DNA of 64,000 nucleotides from assembly GCA_963827335.1 (NCBI GenBank), contig CAWHAP010000014.1, positions 93,021 through 157,020 on the forward strand, given 5' to 3'. The notes beneath the pieces were generated by a model. The model was not told where the DNA came from, made no database searches, and worked only from the letters and a program-made list of their open reading frames with translations. Below are positions 16,549-26,096 of this stretch, one piece after another; the stretch's first letter is position 1; the number at the start of each line of letters is the position of its first letter. The translations under genes and the position numbers were made by a program. Origin of the DNA: DASQMT01 sp963827335 (GTDB lineage Bacteria > Actinomycetota > Thermoleophilia > Solirubrobacterales > Solirubrobacteraceae).

Positions 16549-19500
16549 GTGGGAATCTCGATCCAGACGAGGGAGCACGCGGTTGCGCCGGTGCGCATCG
16601 CGTTGATGGAGCTCATCGCCGCGCGGCGACCGCGCGACGGCGCCGCGCTCGCGGAGTTCGCGAGCGCGTACCTGCGCCGCCTCTCGGCCGACAGCGCGCT
16701 CACGACGTCGCCGCAGGAGCTGTTCGCCGAGGTCAGCGGCGCGTTCGACTTCGCCGCCGGCCGCGGCGACCGGCCGATCCTCGTGCGCGCGTTCAACCCC
16801 GTCGCCGACCTGCACGGCTACGAGCGCCCGGGCAGCGTCCTGGAGACGAGCACCGAGGACCTGCCGTTCCTCGTGGACTCGGTCCGCGCCGCGCTCGCCG
16901 CCGAGGACCTCACGATCCACCGCGTGATGCACCCGGTCGTCGGCCTGGAGCGCAACGACGCCGGCGAGATCACCGGCGTGCTCCACCCGCGCGAGGCCAG
17001 CGCGCGCGAGTCGATCATGCACTTCGACCTCGACCAGCGGCTCGACGAGGCCGGCCTCGAGGCGCTCGCGGGCACGGTCCGGTCCGTCCTGGGCGACGTG
17101 CGCCGCGCGGTGCTCGACTTCCCGGCGATGGCCGACCGCGGCCGGCGCATGGTGCAGCTCGCCGGGGCGGGCGCGGCGCGCTACGCCGACGACGAGGTCG
17201 ACGAGACGGTCGCCTTCCTCGAGTGGCTGCTCGCCGACCACTTCATCTTCCTGGGCTACCGCGAGTACAAGATCGCCGACGACACGGTCGGCGTCGTGCC
17301 CGGCTCCGGGCTCGGCATCCTCGCCGACGAGGCGTCGTCGGCGTTCGCCCGGCCGCGGCCGCTCGCCGACCTGCCCGCCGACATGCGCGAGCGGGTGCTC
17401 GAGGGCGACCTGCTGATCGTGTCCAAGACGAACCGGCTCTCCACGGTGCACCGGCGCGCGCGGATGGACTACGTCGGCGTGCGCAAGGTCGCCCACGACG
17501 GCCGCGTGACCGGCGAGGCGCGGATGCTCGGCCTCTTCACCACGAAGGCCTACGCCGAGCCCGCGTCGCAGACGCCGCTGCTCAACCGCAAGCTGCGCCA
17601 GATCCTGCGCCACGAGGACCTGATCGAGGGCTCGCACGACTACAAGGCCGCGGTCACGCTGTTCGACTCGTTCCCCAAGGACGAGCTGTTCTCCGCCCGC
17701 ACCGAGGACCTGCGCCGCGCGGTGGTCGAGCTGCTCTCGCTGGAGGGCGACCGGGTGCGGCTGCTCGGCCGCCGGTCGGGCGACGGCCGCTCCGTGTCGC
17801 TGATCGCGGCGCTGCCCGCCGCGCGTTACGACGCCGAGCTGCTCGACGCGTTCATCGAGCTGCTGCGCGAGCGCTTCGCCACCGATGCGGTCGACACGCA
17901 GACGGTGCTGGGGGAGGGCGAGCGCGTCCGCGTCCACGCCACCGTCCATGCGCAGTCCGGCGTGCCCGACGTGCCGCTGCGCGACCTCGAGCAGGAGCTG
18001 ATCGCGCTCACCCGCACGTGGGAGGACGGCCTGCGCGAGCAGCTCGTCGAGCGCTTCGGCGCGGCGCGCGGATCGGCGCTCGCCGCCACGTGGGGGCCGC
18101 GCTTCCCCGCCTACTACCGCGCGTCGGTCAAGCCGGCCATCGCGGTCGCCGACGTGCACTGCTTCGACCGGCTGGAGACGGAGGGCCAGCCGTTCGTCGT
18201 CGGGCTGGAGAACGAGCCCAACCGGACGCGCATCGCGCTCTACAAGACCGCCGGCAAGGTCGAGCTGGGCGACGCCATGCCGACGCTCGAGGACCTCGGG
18301 CTGCGGGTCGTCGAGGAGGTGCCGACGCGGCTGCTCGGCGGCGACGGCGACACCTGGGTGCAGGACTTCGGCGTGCTCGGCCCGGACGACCGGCCGCTCG
18401 ACCTCGACGCCGTCGGCGACCGCGTGGGGGAGACGATCGCGGCTGTGCGGCGCGGCGACGCCGAGTCGGACACGCTCAACCGCCTGGTGATCGTGGCGGG
18501 CCTGAACTGGCGCCAGATCAACATCCTGCGCGCCTACCGCATGTACCGCCAGCGGATCGGCTCGCGCTTCACGCAGGGCTACCAGAACGACGTGCTGGCG
18601 GCCAACCCCGGCGTCACGGCCAAGCTGATGCGCTACTTCGAGCTGCGCTTCGACCCGGACCGGCCGCGCGACGCGGACGCCGAGGCGGCCCTGCGCGAGG
18701 AGATCGTCGCCGACCTCGACGAGGTGGCCTCGCTCGACCACGACCGCATCCTGCGCAACCAGCTCGGGCTCATCGATGCGACGCTGCGCACGAACGCCTT
18801 CGACTCGGACCGGCAGGTCACGGCCTTCAAGCTGCGCTCCGCCGACGTCCCCGCGATCCCGCAGCCCGCCCCGCTGTTCGAGATCTACGTCTACTCGCCG
18901 GCGATGGAGGGCATCCACCTGCGCGGCGGCGAGGTCGCCCGCGGCGGCATCCGCTGGTCCGACCGGCAGGACTACCGGACCGAGGTCTTCGGGCTGATGC
19001 GCGCCCAGGTCACCAAGAACGCCGTGATCGTCCCGGCCGGTGCCAAGGGCGGCTTCTACCTCAAGCGGCCGCCGGCGGACCGCGACGAGCTCAAGGCCGA
19101 GGTCGAGCGCCAGTACGTCCGCTACATCGGCGGGCTGTTGGAGCTGACCGACAACCTCGTCGAGGGCGAGGTCGTCCATCCCGAGCGGGTGCGGGTGCTC
19201 GACGCGGACGACACCTACCTCGTCGTCGCTGCCGACAAGGGGACCGCGACGTTCTCCGACACCGCCAACCGCGTGAGCGAGGAGCGCGGCTTCTGGCTCG
19301 GCGACGCGTTCGCCTCGGGCGGCTCCAGCGGCTACGACCACAAGGCGCTCGGGATCACCGCGCGCGGTGCGTGGGAGTCGGTCAAGCGCCACTTCGCCGA
19401 GCTCGACGTCGACGTCGCGACGGACCCGTTCACCGTGGTCGGCATCGGCGACATGTCGGGCGACGTGTTCGGCAACGGGATGCTGCTGTCGGACCGGATC

Positions 19501-21321
19501 CGGCTCGTCGGCGCCTACGACCACCGCCACGTGTTCCTCGATCCCGACCCGGATCCGGACGCGGGCTTCGCCGAGCGAAAGCGGCTGTTCGCGCTCGCGG
19601 GCTCGTCATGGGACGACTACGACCGCGGGCGGATCTCGGAGGGCGGCGGCGTGTGGCCGCGGACCGCGAAGTCGATCCCGCTCTCGCCGCAGGCGCGCGA
19701 GGCGCTCGGCGTCGGCGACGAGCGGCTCGCCCCGAACGACCTGATCCGCGCGATCCTGCGCGCGCCGGTCGACCTGCTGTGGAACGGCGGCATCGGCACC
19801 GTCGTCAAGGCGTCCGACGAGACCGACGCCGACGCCATGGACCGCGCCTCCGACGCGATCCGCGTGGACGCGCGGGACGTGCGGGCGCGCGTCGTCGGGG
19901 AGGGCGGGAACCTCGGCCTCACGCGCCGCGCCCGCGTGGAGTACGCTCGCGAGGGCGGGCTGGTCAACGCGGACTTCATCGACAACTCCGCCGGCGTCGA
20001 CTGCTCCGACCACGAGGTCAACCTGAAGATCCTGCTCGGCCTCGCCGAGCGGCGCGGCGAGCTCGACCGGCCCGCGCGCGACGCGCTCCTGCTCGAGGTC
20101 ACCGACGACGTCGTCGCCCACGTGCTCTACGACTCGTTCCTGCAGGCGCAGATCCTCTCCGAGGAGGTCGCGGTCGCGAAGGGCCGCATGTACGCCTACG
20201 AGGACCTGATGACCGCGCTCGAGGGCCGCGGGCTGCTCGACCGCGGCGCCGAGAAGCTGCCGGGCACGGAGGAGGTCGCCGAGCGCCGGCGCGCGAACCG
20301 CGGCCTCGAACGGCCGGAGCTGGCGCTGCTGCTCGCCTACGCGAAGCAGGCGCTGGCCCTCGACCTGCTCGACTCGGACTTCTGCGAGGACCCGTGGCTC
20401 GAGCGCGACCTGCGCGACTACTTCCCGGACCGCGTCGTCGAGCGCTTCGGCCACCTGCTGGCGGAGCACCCGCTGCGCCGCGAGCTGATCGCGATGATCA
20501 ACGCCAACGCGGTCGTGAACTCGCTCGGCCCCACGTTCGTCTCCCAGCTCAGCGCGGAGCGCGGCGCCGAGCCCGCCGAGATCGTGCGCGCGTACCGGAT
20601 CGCCCGTGACGTGACGGGCGTCGAGGCGCGCTGGGACGCCGTCGAGCAGCTGCCGCGCGGGATGGACCGCGACGTCGTGACCGAGCTCATGGTCGGCGTC
20701 GACCGCCTCGTGGAGGCCACGACCCGCTGGTACCTCGCCCATGCGGCGGCCGATCCGCTCGAGGATCGCATCGCCGCGGCCGAGGCGCCGTTCGCGCGCC
20801 TGATGGGCGTCCTGCCGGACATCGGGTCGGACGAGTGGCGCGCGCACCGGCGCGCCACGGCCGACGAGCTGGTCGAGCAGGGCGTCCCCGACGAGGTCGC
20901 CTGGGCCCACGCGCTGACGCCGGAGCTGATGCCGGCCGCGGACATCATCGCCGTAGCCGAGCACACCGGGCGCCCGGTCGAGGAGGTCACGCGCGCGTTC
21001 CACGCCCTGGCGGCGCGGCTCGACCTCGTGTGGCTGCTCGGCGCGCTCGACGAGCTCCCGCAGCCGACCCGCACCCAGCGCTGGGCGGTGCAGGCGGTGC
21101 GCGAGGACTGCATGGACGCGCTCGCCGAGCTCGCGCGCTGCGCGCTGGGCGCCGCGGCGCCGGAGCAGGACGCGACCGAGGCGGTGCACGCCTTCCTCGA
21201 GCGGCGGGCGGCGCTGAGCCGGCGCCTGGCCGCGGTCACGGCGTCGCTCACCGTGGAGGGCACGGGCGATCTGCCGGCGCTCATGCTTGCCGTCCGCGCC
21301 GTCCGGGCACTCGCCGCCTGA
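16549..21321 (+). CDS. gdhB: NAD-specific glutamate dehydrogenase, large (180 kDa) type
   Basis: This 1,590-residue protein belongs to the large NAD-dependent glutamate dehydrogenases, which convert glutamate to 2-oxoglutarate and ammonia in catabolism. Family signs are the long regulatory N-terminal region (STEDLPFLVDS, FLGYREY), the catalytic segment GGIRWSDR with lysines in TKNAVIVPAGAKGGF, and the dinucleotide-binding region GIGDMSGDVFGNGML. Size matches the 1,600-residue family. The start is uncertain: GTG 16549 is in frame with a weak ribosome site, with GTG 16591 and ATG 16606 as alternatives. It overlaps the next gene by one base (TGATG), so the two are probably co-transcribed. Confidence 0.93.
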   Translation: MGISIQTREHAVAPVRIALMELIAARRPRDGAALAEFASAYLRRLSADSALTTSPQELFAEVSGAFDFAAGRGDRPILVRAFNPVADLHGYERPGSVLETSTEDLPFLVDSVRAALAAEDLTIHRVMHPVVGLERNDAGEITGVLHPREASARESIMHFDLDQRLDEAGLEALAGTVRSVLGDVRRAVLDFPAMADRGRRMVQLAGAGAARYADDEVDETVAFLEWLLADHFIFLGYREYKIADDTVGVVPGSGLGILADEASSAFARPRPLADLPADMRERVLEGDLLIVSKTNRLSTVHRRARMDYVGVRKVAHDGRVTGEARMLGLFTTKAYAEPASQTPLLNRKLRQILRHEDLIEGSHDYKAAVTLFDSFPKDELFSARTEDLRRAVVELLSLEGDRVRLLGRRSGDGRSVSLIAALPAARYDAELLDAFIELLRERFATDAVDTQTVLGEGERVRVHATVHAQSGVPDVPLRDLEQELIALTRTWEDGLREQLVERFGAARGSALAATWGPRFPAYYRASVKPAIAVADVHCFDRLETEGQPFVVGLENEPNRTRIALYKTAGKVELGDAMPTLEDLGLRVVEEVPTRLLGGDGDTWVQDFGVLGPDDRPLDLDAVGDRVGETIAAVRRGDAESDTLNRLVIVAGLNWRQINILRAYRMYRQRIGSRFTQGYQNDVLAANPGVTAKLMRYFELRFDPDRPRDADAEAALREEIVADLDEVASLDHDRILRNQLGLIDATLRTNAFDSDRQVTAFKLRSADVPAIPQPAPLFEIYVYSPAMEGIHLRGGEVARGGIRWSDRQDYRTEVFGLMRAQVTKNAVIVPAGAKGGFYLKRPPADRDELKAEVERQYVRYIGGLLELTDNLVEGEVVHPERVRVLDADDTYLVVAADKGTATFSDTANRVSEERGFWLGDAFASGGSSGYDHKALGITARGAWESVKRHFAELDVDVATDPFTVVGIGDMSGDVFGNGMLLSDRIRLVGAYDHRHVFLDPDPDPDAGFAERKRLFALAGSSWDDYDRGRISEGGGVWPRTAKSIPLSPQAREALGVGDERLAPNDLIRAILRAPVDLLWNGGIGTVVKASDETDADAMDRASDAIRVDARDVRARVVGEGGNLGLTRRARVEYAREGGLVNADFIDNSAGVDCSDHEVNLKILLGLAERRGELDRPARDALLLEVTDDVVAHVLYDSFLQAQILSEEVAVAKGRMYAYEDLMTALEGRGLLDRGAEKLPGTEEVAERRRANRGLERPELALLLAYAKQALALDLLDSDFCEDPWLERDLRDYFPDRVVERFGHLLAEHPLRRELIAMINANAVVNSLGPTFVSQLSAERGAEPAEIVRAYRIARDVTGVEARWDAVEQLPRGMDRDVVTELMVGVDRLVEATTRWYLAHAAADPLEDRIAAAEAPFARLMGVLPDIGSDEWRAHRRATADELVEQGVPDEVAWAHALTPELMPAADIIAVAEHTGRPVEEVTRAFHALAARLDLVWLLGALDELPQPTRTQRWAVQAVREDCMDALAELARCALGAAAPEQDATEAVHAFLERRAALSRRLAAVTASLTVEGTGDLPALMLAVRAVRALAA

Positions 21322-22973
21322 TGCCGCGCCTGGTCCTGGGACCGCTCCTCCGCTACACGGGGGACGACGACGCGACGATCTGGGTGGAGACGGACGCCCC
21401 CTGCGAGGTCGAGGTGCTCGGCTGCCGCGAGCGGACGTTCCACGTCTCGGGCCACAACTACGCGCTCGTGCACGTCACCGGGCTCGAGCCCGAGGCGACG
21501 ATCCCCTACGCGGTGGCGCTCGACGGCGAGCACGTCTGGCCCGAGCCGGACTCGCCGTACCCGCCGAGCGTCATCCGCACGGTCGCGGGGAAGGGGACGT
21601 TCCGCATCGCCTGGGGCTCGTGCCGCGTCGACGCGCCGCACGAGCCGCCCTACTCGCTGCGCAAGGACGAGGACCCGGCGGGACGCGAGGTCGACGCCCT
21701 GCGCGTGCTCGCCGACCACATGTGCCGCGATGCCGATCCCGCGGGGTGGCCGCACGCGCTCGTGATGCTCGGTGACCAGGTCTACGCCGACGAGGTCGGC
21801 GTCGACGTGCGCGAGCACATCCGCGCCACGCGCGACGTGACGCTGCCGCCCTACGAGACGGTCGCGAACTTCGAGGAGTACACGTGGCTGTACCGGGCGG
21901 CGTGGTCGGAGCCGCACATCCGCTGGCTGCTCTCGACCGTGCCCTCGGCGATGATCTTCGACGACCACGACGTCCACGACGACTGGAACACGTCGAAGAC
22001 GTGGGTCGACACGATGCGCGCGACGGGCTGGTGGGACGAGCGCATCGTCGGCGGGTTCGCGACCTACTGGCTCTACCAGCACATGGGCAACCTGTCGCCC
22101 CAGCACCTCGCGCAGGACGACCTGTACGCGGCGCTGCGCGCGGCCGAGGACGGCGGTCCGCTCCTGCGCGAGTTCGCGTTCCGCGCCGACCGCGAGGTGG
22201 CCGGCACGCGCTGGAGCTACTGCCGCGACTTCGGCCGCTCGCGGCTGGTGATGATCGACTCGCGGGCCGGCCGCGTGCTCGACCCGCCCGAGGATCGCTC
22301 GATGCTCGACCCGCACGAGTGGGCGTGGCTCGAGGAGCACTGCGAGGGCGACTTCGACCATCTCCTGCTGGGGACCTCGCTGCCGCTGCTGCTCGCGCCC
22401 GGCCTGCACTACCTGGAGTCCTGGAACGAGGCGGTCTGCAACGGCGTGTGGCGCAAGCCGGCCGCGCGGCTGGGCGAGCGCCTGCGCCAGGCGGTCGACC
22501 TCGAGCACTGGGCGGCGTTCGGCAGCTCGCTGACGCGCATCGTCGAGCTGGTCCGGGACGTGGGCACGGGCGCGAAGGGCGCGCCGCCGGCGTCGATCGT
22601 CGCGCTCTCGGGCGACGTGCACCACGCCTACCTCGCGGAGGTGACCTGGCCGAGCGGCACGGGGATGCGCGCGCCGTTCTACCAGGCCACCTGCTCGCCG
22701 TTCCGCAATCCGCTCGACGGGCACGAGCGGCGGTCGATCCGCTTCGCCTGCAGCAGGGCGGGGACGCTCGTCGGGAAGCTGCTGGCCCGGTCCGCGGGGG
22801 TCGGCGATCCGCCGATCCGCTGGCGCTTCAACGAGGAGGCGCCCTACTTCGACAACCAGGTCTGCTTCCTCGAGCTCGACGGCCGCGCCGCGCAGCTGCG
22901 GCTGCAGAAGACGGTCCCCGGCGAGAACGAGGGCTACTCGCTCGAGACGGTCTTCGAGCGCGCCATCGCCTGA
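21321..22973 (+). CDS. PhoD-like metallophosphatase, cytoplasmic
   Basis: This is a 550-residue PhoD/alkaline phosphatase D family protein. Metal-binding motifs are GDQVYAD (D152), FDDHDVHDDW (D214-D217) and SGDVHH (D432-H435). It lacks the Tat signal of secreted PhoD, so it probably acts in the cytoplasm on an unknown phosphate ester. An N-terminal beta-rich portion (ATIWVETDAPCEVEVLG) fits the family's fibronectin-like N-domain. The ATG overlaps the glutamate dehydrogenase stop (TGATG). It converges on the epimerase gene with a 3-bp gap. Confidence 0.85.
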   Translation: MPRLVLGPLLRYTGDDDATIWVETDAPCEVEVLGCRERTFHVSGHNYALVHVTGLEPEATIPYAVALDGEHVWPEPDSPYPPSVIRTVAGKGTFRIAWGSCRVDAPHEPPYSLRKDEDPAGREVDALRVLADHMCRDADPAGWPHALVMLGDQVYADEVGVDVREHIRATRDVTLPPYETVANFEEYTWLYRAAWSEPHIRWLLSTVPSAMIFDDHDVHDDWNTSKTWVDTMRATGWWDERIVGGFATYWLYQHMGNLSPQHLAQDDLYAALRAAEDGGPLLREFAFRADREVAGTRWSYCRDFGRSRLVMIDSRAGRVLDPPEDRSMLDPHEWAWLEEHCEGDFDHLLLGTSLPLLLAPGLHYLESWNEAVCNGVWRKPAARLGERLRQAVDLEHWAAFGSSLTRIVELVRDVGTGAKGAPPASIVALSGDVHHAYLAEVTWPSGTGMRAPFYQATCSPFRNPLDGHERRSIRFACSRAGTLVGKLLARSAGVGDPPIRWRFNEEAPYFDNQVCFLELDGRAAQLRLQKTVPGENEGYSLETVFERAIA

Positions 22974-22976
22974 CGG

Positions 22977-23924
22977 CTACGCGGCGCCGAGCACGGAGGG
23001 GAACCCCTCGCGCCAGGTCGCGTGCGCGGGCGCCCAGCCGAGCTCCCGCCGGGCCTTCGCGTTCGACACGCCGCTGACCTCGGTCATCATCGTCGTCACC
23101 GCCTCGCCCGCCGCGATCCGCGCGAGCCAGCGCGGGATCCGGCGCGGCGGCTTCGCGCCCGCGGCCGCCGCGAGCACGGGCAGCCACTCGCGCGCCGGCG
23201 CCGGCTCGTCGTCGACGACGTTGTAGACGCCGCGCGCGCCGCGCTCGAGCGCCGCGAGCGTCGCGGCCGCCGCGTCGTCGATGTGGACGAACGACCACGC
23301 GCCCGCCCCGTCGCCGACGACCGGGAAGCGGCGCTTGCGGACCAGGTCGAGCTGCTCGCCGCCGGGCGCGATGCCGGTGCCCGCGCCGTAGAAGCCGCCG
23401 TAGCGCAGGACGATCCCGTCGAGGTCCGTCGCCCCGAGCACGAGCGCCTCCATCCGCCGTATCGCGCCGAGCGACGCGCGCATCGACGCGACGGGGTGCG
23501 GGTCCAGCCCGTCGTCCTCCGTCTTGGGCTGCGCGCCGGTGCGCGGCGACGTCCAGCCGGCGTAGGACTGCACCAGCAGCCGCCGGGCGCCGGCGGCCCG
23601 CGCACCGGCGAGCAGGTGCTCGGTGCCCTCGACGCGCAGGCGGTTCGTGGTGGCGAACGCGGCGTCGAAGTCCCGCAGGTCCGCGAGCCCGGCGAGCGCG
23701 GTGAGCTGGTTGACGACCGCGTCGGGCCGCGCGGCGGTCACGGCGGCGACGACCGCGTCGCCGTCGAGGCCGTCCGCGACGACGGGCTCGGCGCCGGCCG
23801 CGCGCAGCGCGGCGGCCTTGGCCGGGGTGCGGGTCATGCCCGTCACCTCGTGGCCGGCGGCCACGAGGAGGGGGACGAGCCGGGATCCGAGGGCGCCGGT
23901 GGCGCCGGCGAGGAAGATGCGCAT
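22977..23924 (-). CDS. NAD-dependent epimerase/dehydratase family protein, ECF41 target
   Basis: This extended SDR of 315 residues has the cofactor motif GATGALG (7-13) and the conserved FVHIDDAAAATLAALE. The usual YxxxK is not clearly present (RRMEALVL lies where the lysine helix would be), so it may be an atypical member that binds NAD(P) without canonical chemistry. ATG 23924 is preceded by a strong GGAGG; in-frame sequence further upstream is not family-like. It is divergent from an ECF41 sigma factor gene. Epimerase or oxidoreductase genes are the known partners of ECF41, and a matching promoter lies upstream. Confidence 0.85.
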   Translation of the reverse strand: MRIFLAGATGALGSRLVPLLVAAGHEVTGMTRTPAKAAALRAAGAEPVVADGLDGDAVVAAVTAARPDAVVNQLTALAGLADLRDFDAAFATTNRLRVEGTEHLLAGARAAGARRLLVQSYAGWTSPRTGAQPKTEDDGLDPHPVASMRASLGAIRRMEALVLGATDLDGIVLRYGGFYGAGTGIAPGGEQLDLVRKRRFPVVGDGAGAWSFVHIDDAAAATLAALERGARGVYNVVDDEPAPAREWLPVLAAAAGAKPPRRIPRWLARIAAGEAVTTMMTEVSGVSNAKARRELGWAPAHATWREGFPSVLGAA

Positions 23925-23956
23925 GGAATGCCTCCGTCTGATGTGATGGCCTCTGA

Positions 23957-23983
23957 GACGAGATGGCCGCCTCGGACGTGACA
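23957..23983 (-). promoter_or_regulatory. ECF41-type promoter of the epimerase gene
   Basis: On the minus strand TGTCACG (23983-23977) is followed by exactly 16 nt and then CGTC (23960-23957). The ECF41 promoter consensus, as I recall it, is TGTCACA-N16-CGTC, so this is one mismatch from consensus with the correct spacing. Transcription would start near 23950 and give a short leader containing GGAGG before ATG 23924. The -35 element lies inside the first seven codons of the divergent sigma factor gene. Confidence 0.8.
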
Positions 23984-24826
23984 CCCGATGCGCTCCGCCC
24001 GCTCCTCTTCTCGCTCGCCTATCGCATGGTCGGCGAGGTGGGAGAGGCCGAGGACCTCGTGCAGGAGGCGTTCCTGCGCCTGCACCGCGAGGACGGGGTG
24101 GCGGCGCCCAAGGCGTTCCTCACCACCGTGGTCACCCGCCTCGCGATCGACCACCTGCGCTCCGCGCGCGTGCGGCGCGAGGCCTACACCGGGCCGTGGC
24201 TGCCCGAGCCGCTCGTGCGCGACGCCGCCGAGGAGGTCGAGGACGACGAGACGCTGTCGCTCGCGTTCCTCGCCCTGCTCGAGCGGCTCACGCCGGTCGA
24301 GCGCGCGGTCTACGTCCTGCACGAGCTGTTCGCCTACTCGCACGACGAGGTCGCCGAGGTCGTCGGCAAGCGGCCGGCGAACTGCCGCCAGATCCTCGCC
24401 CGCGCGCGCCGGCACGTCGATGCCGGGCGCCCCCGGTTCGAGCCCACCCGCGAGCGCCGCGAGGCGCTGCTCGCCCGCTTCATGGACGCCGTCCGCGCCG
24501 GGAACGTGGAGGCGCTCGCCGGGCTGCTCGCCACGGACGCCGTCCACTACGCCGACGGCGGCGGCAAGGCGCGCGCCACGCTCCTGCCGATCTACGGCCC
24601 GGCGAAGATCGCGCGGCTGTGGGCGGCGCTCGGCGCGCAGGCCGGCGAGTTCGTGCTCCGCGCCGTCGACGTGAACGGGCAGCCGGGCGTGGCCGGGTTC
24701 CTCCCCGGCGGGGCGCTGATCTCCGTGATCACCCTCGACGGCGCGGACGGCGTGATCGACGGGATCAGCGTGGTGGCGAACCCGGACAAGCTCGCCCGGG
24801 CCGCCAGCGCGCTCGCCTCGGCCTAG
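23963..24826 (+). CDS. sigJ: ECF41-family RNA polymerase sigma factor with C-terminal SnoaL-like domain
   Basis: This is a 287-residue ECF sigma factor. Region 2 (residues ~10-75) and region 4 (~100-150, ELFAYSHDEVAEVVGKRPANCRQ) are followed by a SnoaL/NTF2-like extension (~165-287). Both ECF41 hallmarks are present: WLPEP at residues 79-83 in the linker, and DGGGK at 198-202 in the extension. In this group the extension replaces a separate anti-sigma factor and tunes activity. The adjacent divergent epimerase gene has a matching promoter and is the likely direct target. The signal sensed is unknown. The sigJ name follows common annotation of this group. Confidence 0.92.
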   Translation: MAASDVTPDALRPLLFSLAYRMVGEVGEAEDLVQEAFLRLHREDGVAAPKAFLTTVVTRLAIDHLRSARVRREAYTGPWLPEPLVRDAAEEVEDDETLSLAFLALLERLTPVERAVYVLHELFAYSHDEVAEVVGKRPANCRQILARARRHVDAGRPRFEPTRERREALLARFMDAVRAGNVEALAGLLATDAVHYADGGGKARATLLPIYGPAKIARLWAALGAQAGEFVLRAVDVNGQPGVAGFLPGGALISVITLDGADGVIDGISVVANPDKLARAASALASA

Positions 24827-24834
24827 CCGAGGCG
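24814..24834. terminator. Shared hairpin over two convergent stop codons
   Basis: CGCCTCGGC and GCCGAGGCG are perfect 9-bp arms around the loop CTA, which holds parts of both stop codons. The sigma gene ends at 24826 and the esterase gene at 24823, so CTAG serves both strands. It may act as a bidirectional terminator, although no T-run follows on either strand. Confidence 0.5.
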
Positions 24835-26001
24835 CATGTTCGGCTCGGTGCCGTCCATCCCGCCCTCGCTCGTGCAGGCGCCGGTGCGGTTGCCCAGGTA
24901 GGCCTGGCGCAGGCAGTTGCGCAGCGCGAGCTGGCCCCAGTAGCTCGGGTGCAGGTCCTCCTGCAGCTGGTACGGGGGCACGAGCGTCGTCACCGTGCGG
25001 ATCTGGCTCACCCACTCGGACCGGTCGGCCGCGCCGGAGGACGTCCAGTTGGCGGTGCCGGTCTCCTCGAGCAGGCCGACCGTGCTCTCGCACAGGCGGT
25101 GGCCGGCGAGGGCGTTCTGCGCGTCGAAGACCTGCGCGCCGTTGGCGGCCGCGGCGTTCCGCACGACGGTGTTGAGCGTCGTGACCATCGTCGCGTTCGC
25201 CCAGTCGGCGTCGCGGTTCCACACGCCGCAGCCGCCGATCGACTGGCGGGTGTAGCCGCTCTCCTTGTAGCGGATGCCGGCCCCGCCGGGGATCGGCGAG
25301 GAGTACGTCTGCGCGAGCAGGCGGTAGTCGCCGTCGGCGTAGCCGGCGTTGCGCATCGCCGTGCGCACGTTGCCGAGCGCGCCGCTGACCGCCGCCTGCT
25401 GCTGCGCGACGTAGGCGGGCGTGAACATGCCCGCGACGCTCGCGTCGTCGTGGCAGTAGTTCTTCCACCAGGTCGGCGACGTCAGCCAGTTCGTGAGGCA
25501 GGTCTGGACGACGCTCGCGAAGCCGAAGTTGTTCGCGCCGATCAGGACGACGACGAGCCGCACGCGGCGCGTCCTGGCGTAGTCCTGCAGCGCGCGCGCC
25601 TGGCCGACGCGGCCGGCGCTGTCGCTGTAGAAGTCGATCCCGGGCTTGAAGTCGCCCGAGCCGGGTGCCTGGGTGTACGTGCGCGCGCCGGAGCAGGCGA
25701 GGTTCTTCGAGTCGACGCCCGCGACGTTCAGGTGGATCTCGGCGGCCCTGGAGCGGTGGCAGCCCTTGATCGCCTCGGCGCCGTTCGCGTCGTGGTACGC
25801 CGTCGAGCCGAGCGCGTCGACGCGCGACGGGCTCTGGTTCGTGTTGCCGGCCCAGCGGCCCGCCTCACCGGAGATCGCCGAGTCCCCGAGCGCCACCACC
25901 GCATCGCGCACGCCCGTCGGCGGGGCCGCGCCGGCCGGGGCCGTCGCGATCACCCAGGCCGCGAGGCCCAGCGCACAGAGCACACCAGCACGTCGCTTCA
26001 C
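24823..26001 (-). CDS. Secreted SGNH/GDSL-type esterase or lipase
   Basis: This is a 392-residue exported hydrolase starting at GTG 26001 after a GGGAGGG ribosome site. Residues 1-26 are a signal peptide ending AGAA. SGNH blocks are visible: block I GDSAISG with nucleophile S41, block III GANNF with N157, and block V DLHPSYWG with D349 and H351. Eight or more cysteines in the mature part suggest disulfides, as in streptomycete SGNH lipases. The substrate is probably an ester of a lipid or polysaccharide. It overlaps the sigma factor gene end by 4 bp. Confidence 0.9.
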   Translation of the reverse strand: MKRRAGVLCALGLAAWVIATAPAGAAPPTGVRDAVVALGDSAISGEAGRWAGNTNQSPSRVDALGSTAYHDANGAEAIKGCHRSRAAEIHLNVAGVDSKNLACSGARTYTQAPGSGDFKPGIDFYSDSAGRVGQARALQDYARTRRVRLVVVLIGANNFGFASVVQTCLTNWLTSPTWWKNYCHDDASVAGMFTPAYVAQQQAAVSGALGNVRTAMRNAGYADGDYRLLAQTYSSPIPGGAGIRYKESGYTRQSIGGCGVWNRDADWANATMVTTLNTVVRNAAAANGAQVFDAQNALAGHRLCESTVGLLEETGTANWTSSGAADRSEWVSQIRTVTTLVPPYQLQEDLHPSYWGQLALRNCLRQAYLGNRTGACTSEGGMDGTEPNMRLG

Positions 26002-26096
26002 CGTCGCCCTCCCTCAGGTCACGGGCGACCGTGCCCCCTGCTCGTCCCTCGCCCGGGGTTCTAGCGTGCGCAGGGGCCGGGGGCAAGCGCCGGCGC

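Noticed and set aside
16516..19530. A 1,004-codon minus-strand frame inside the glutamate dehydrogenase gene
   Set aside because: It has the typical antisense composition (Val/Glu/Arg/His-rich) and no recognisable domain.
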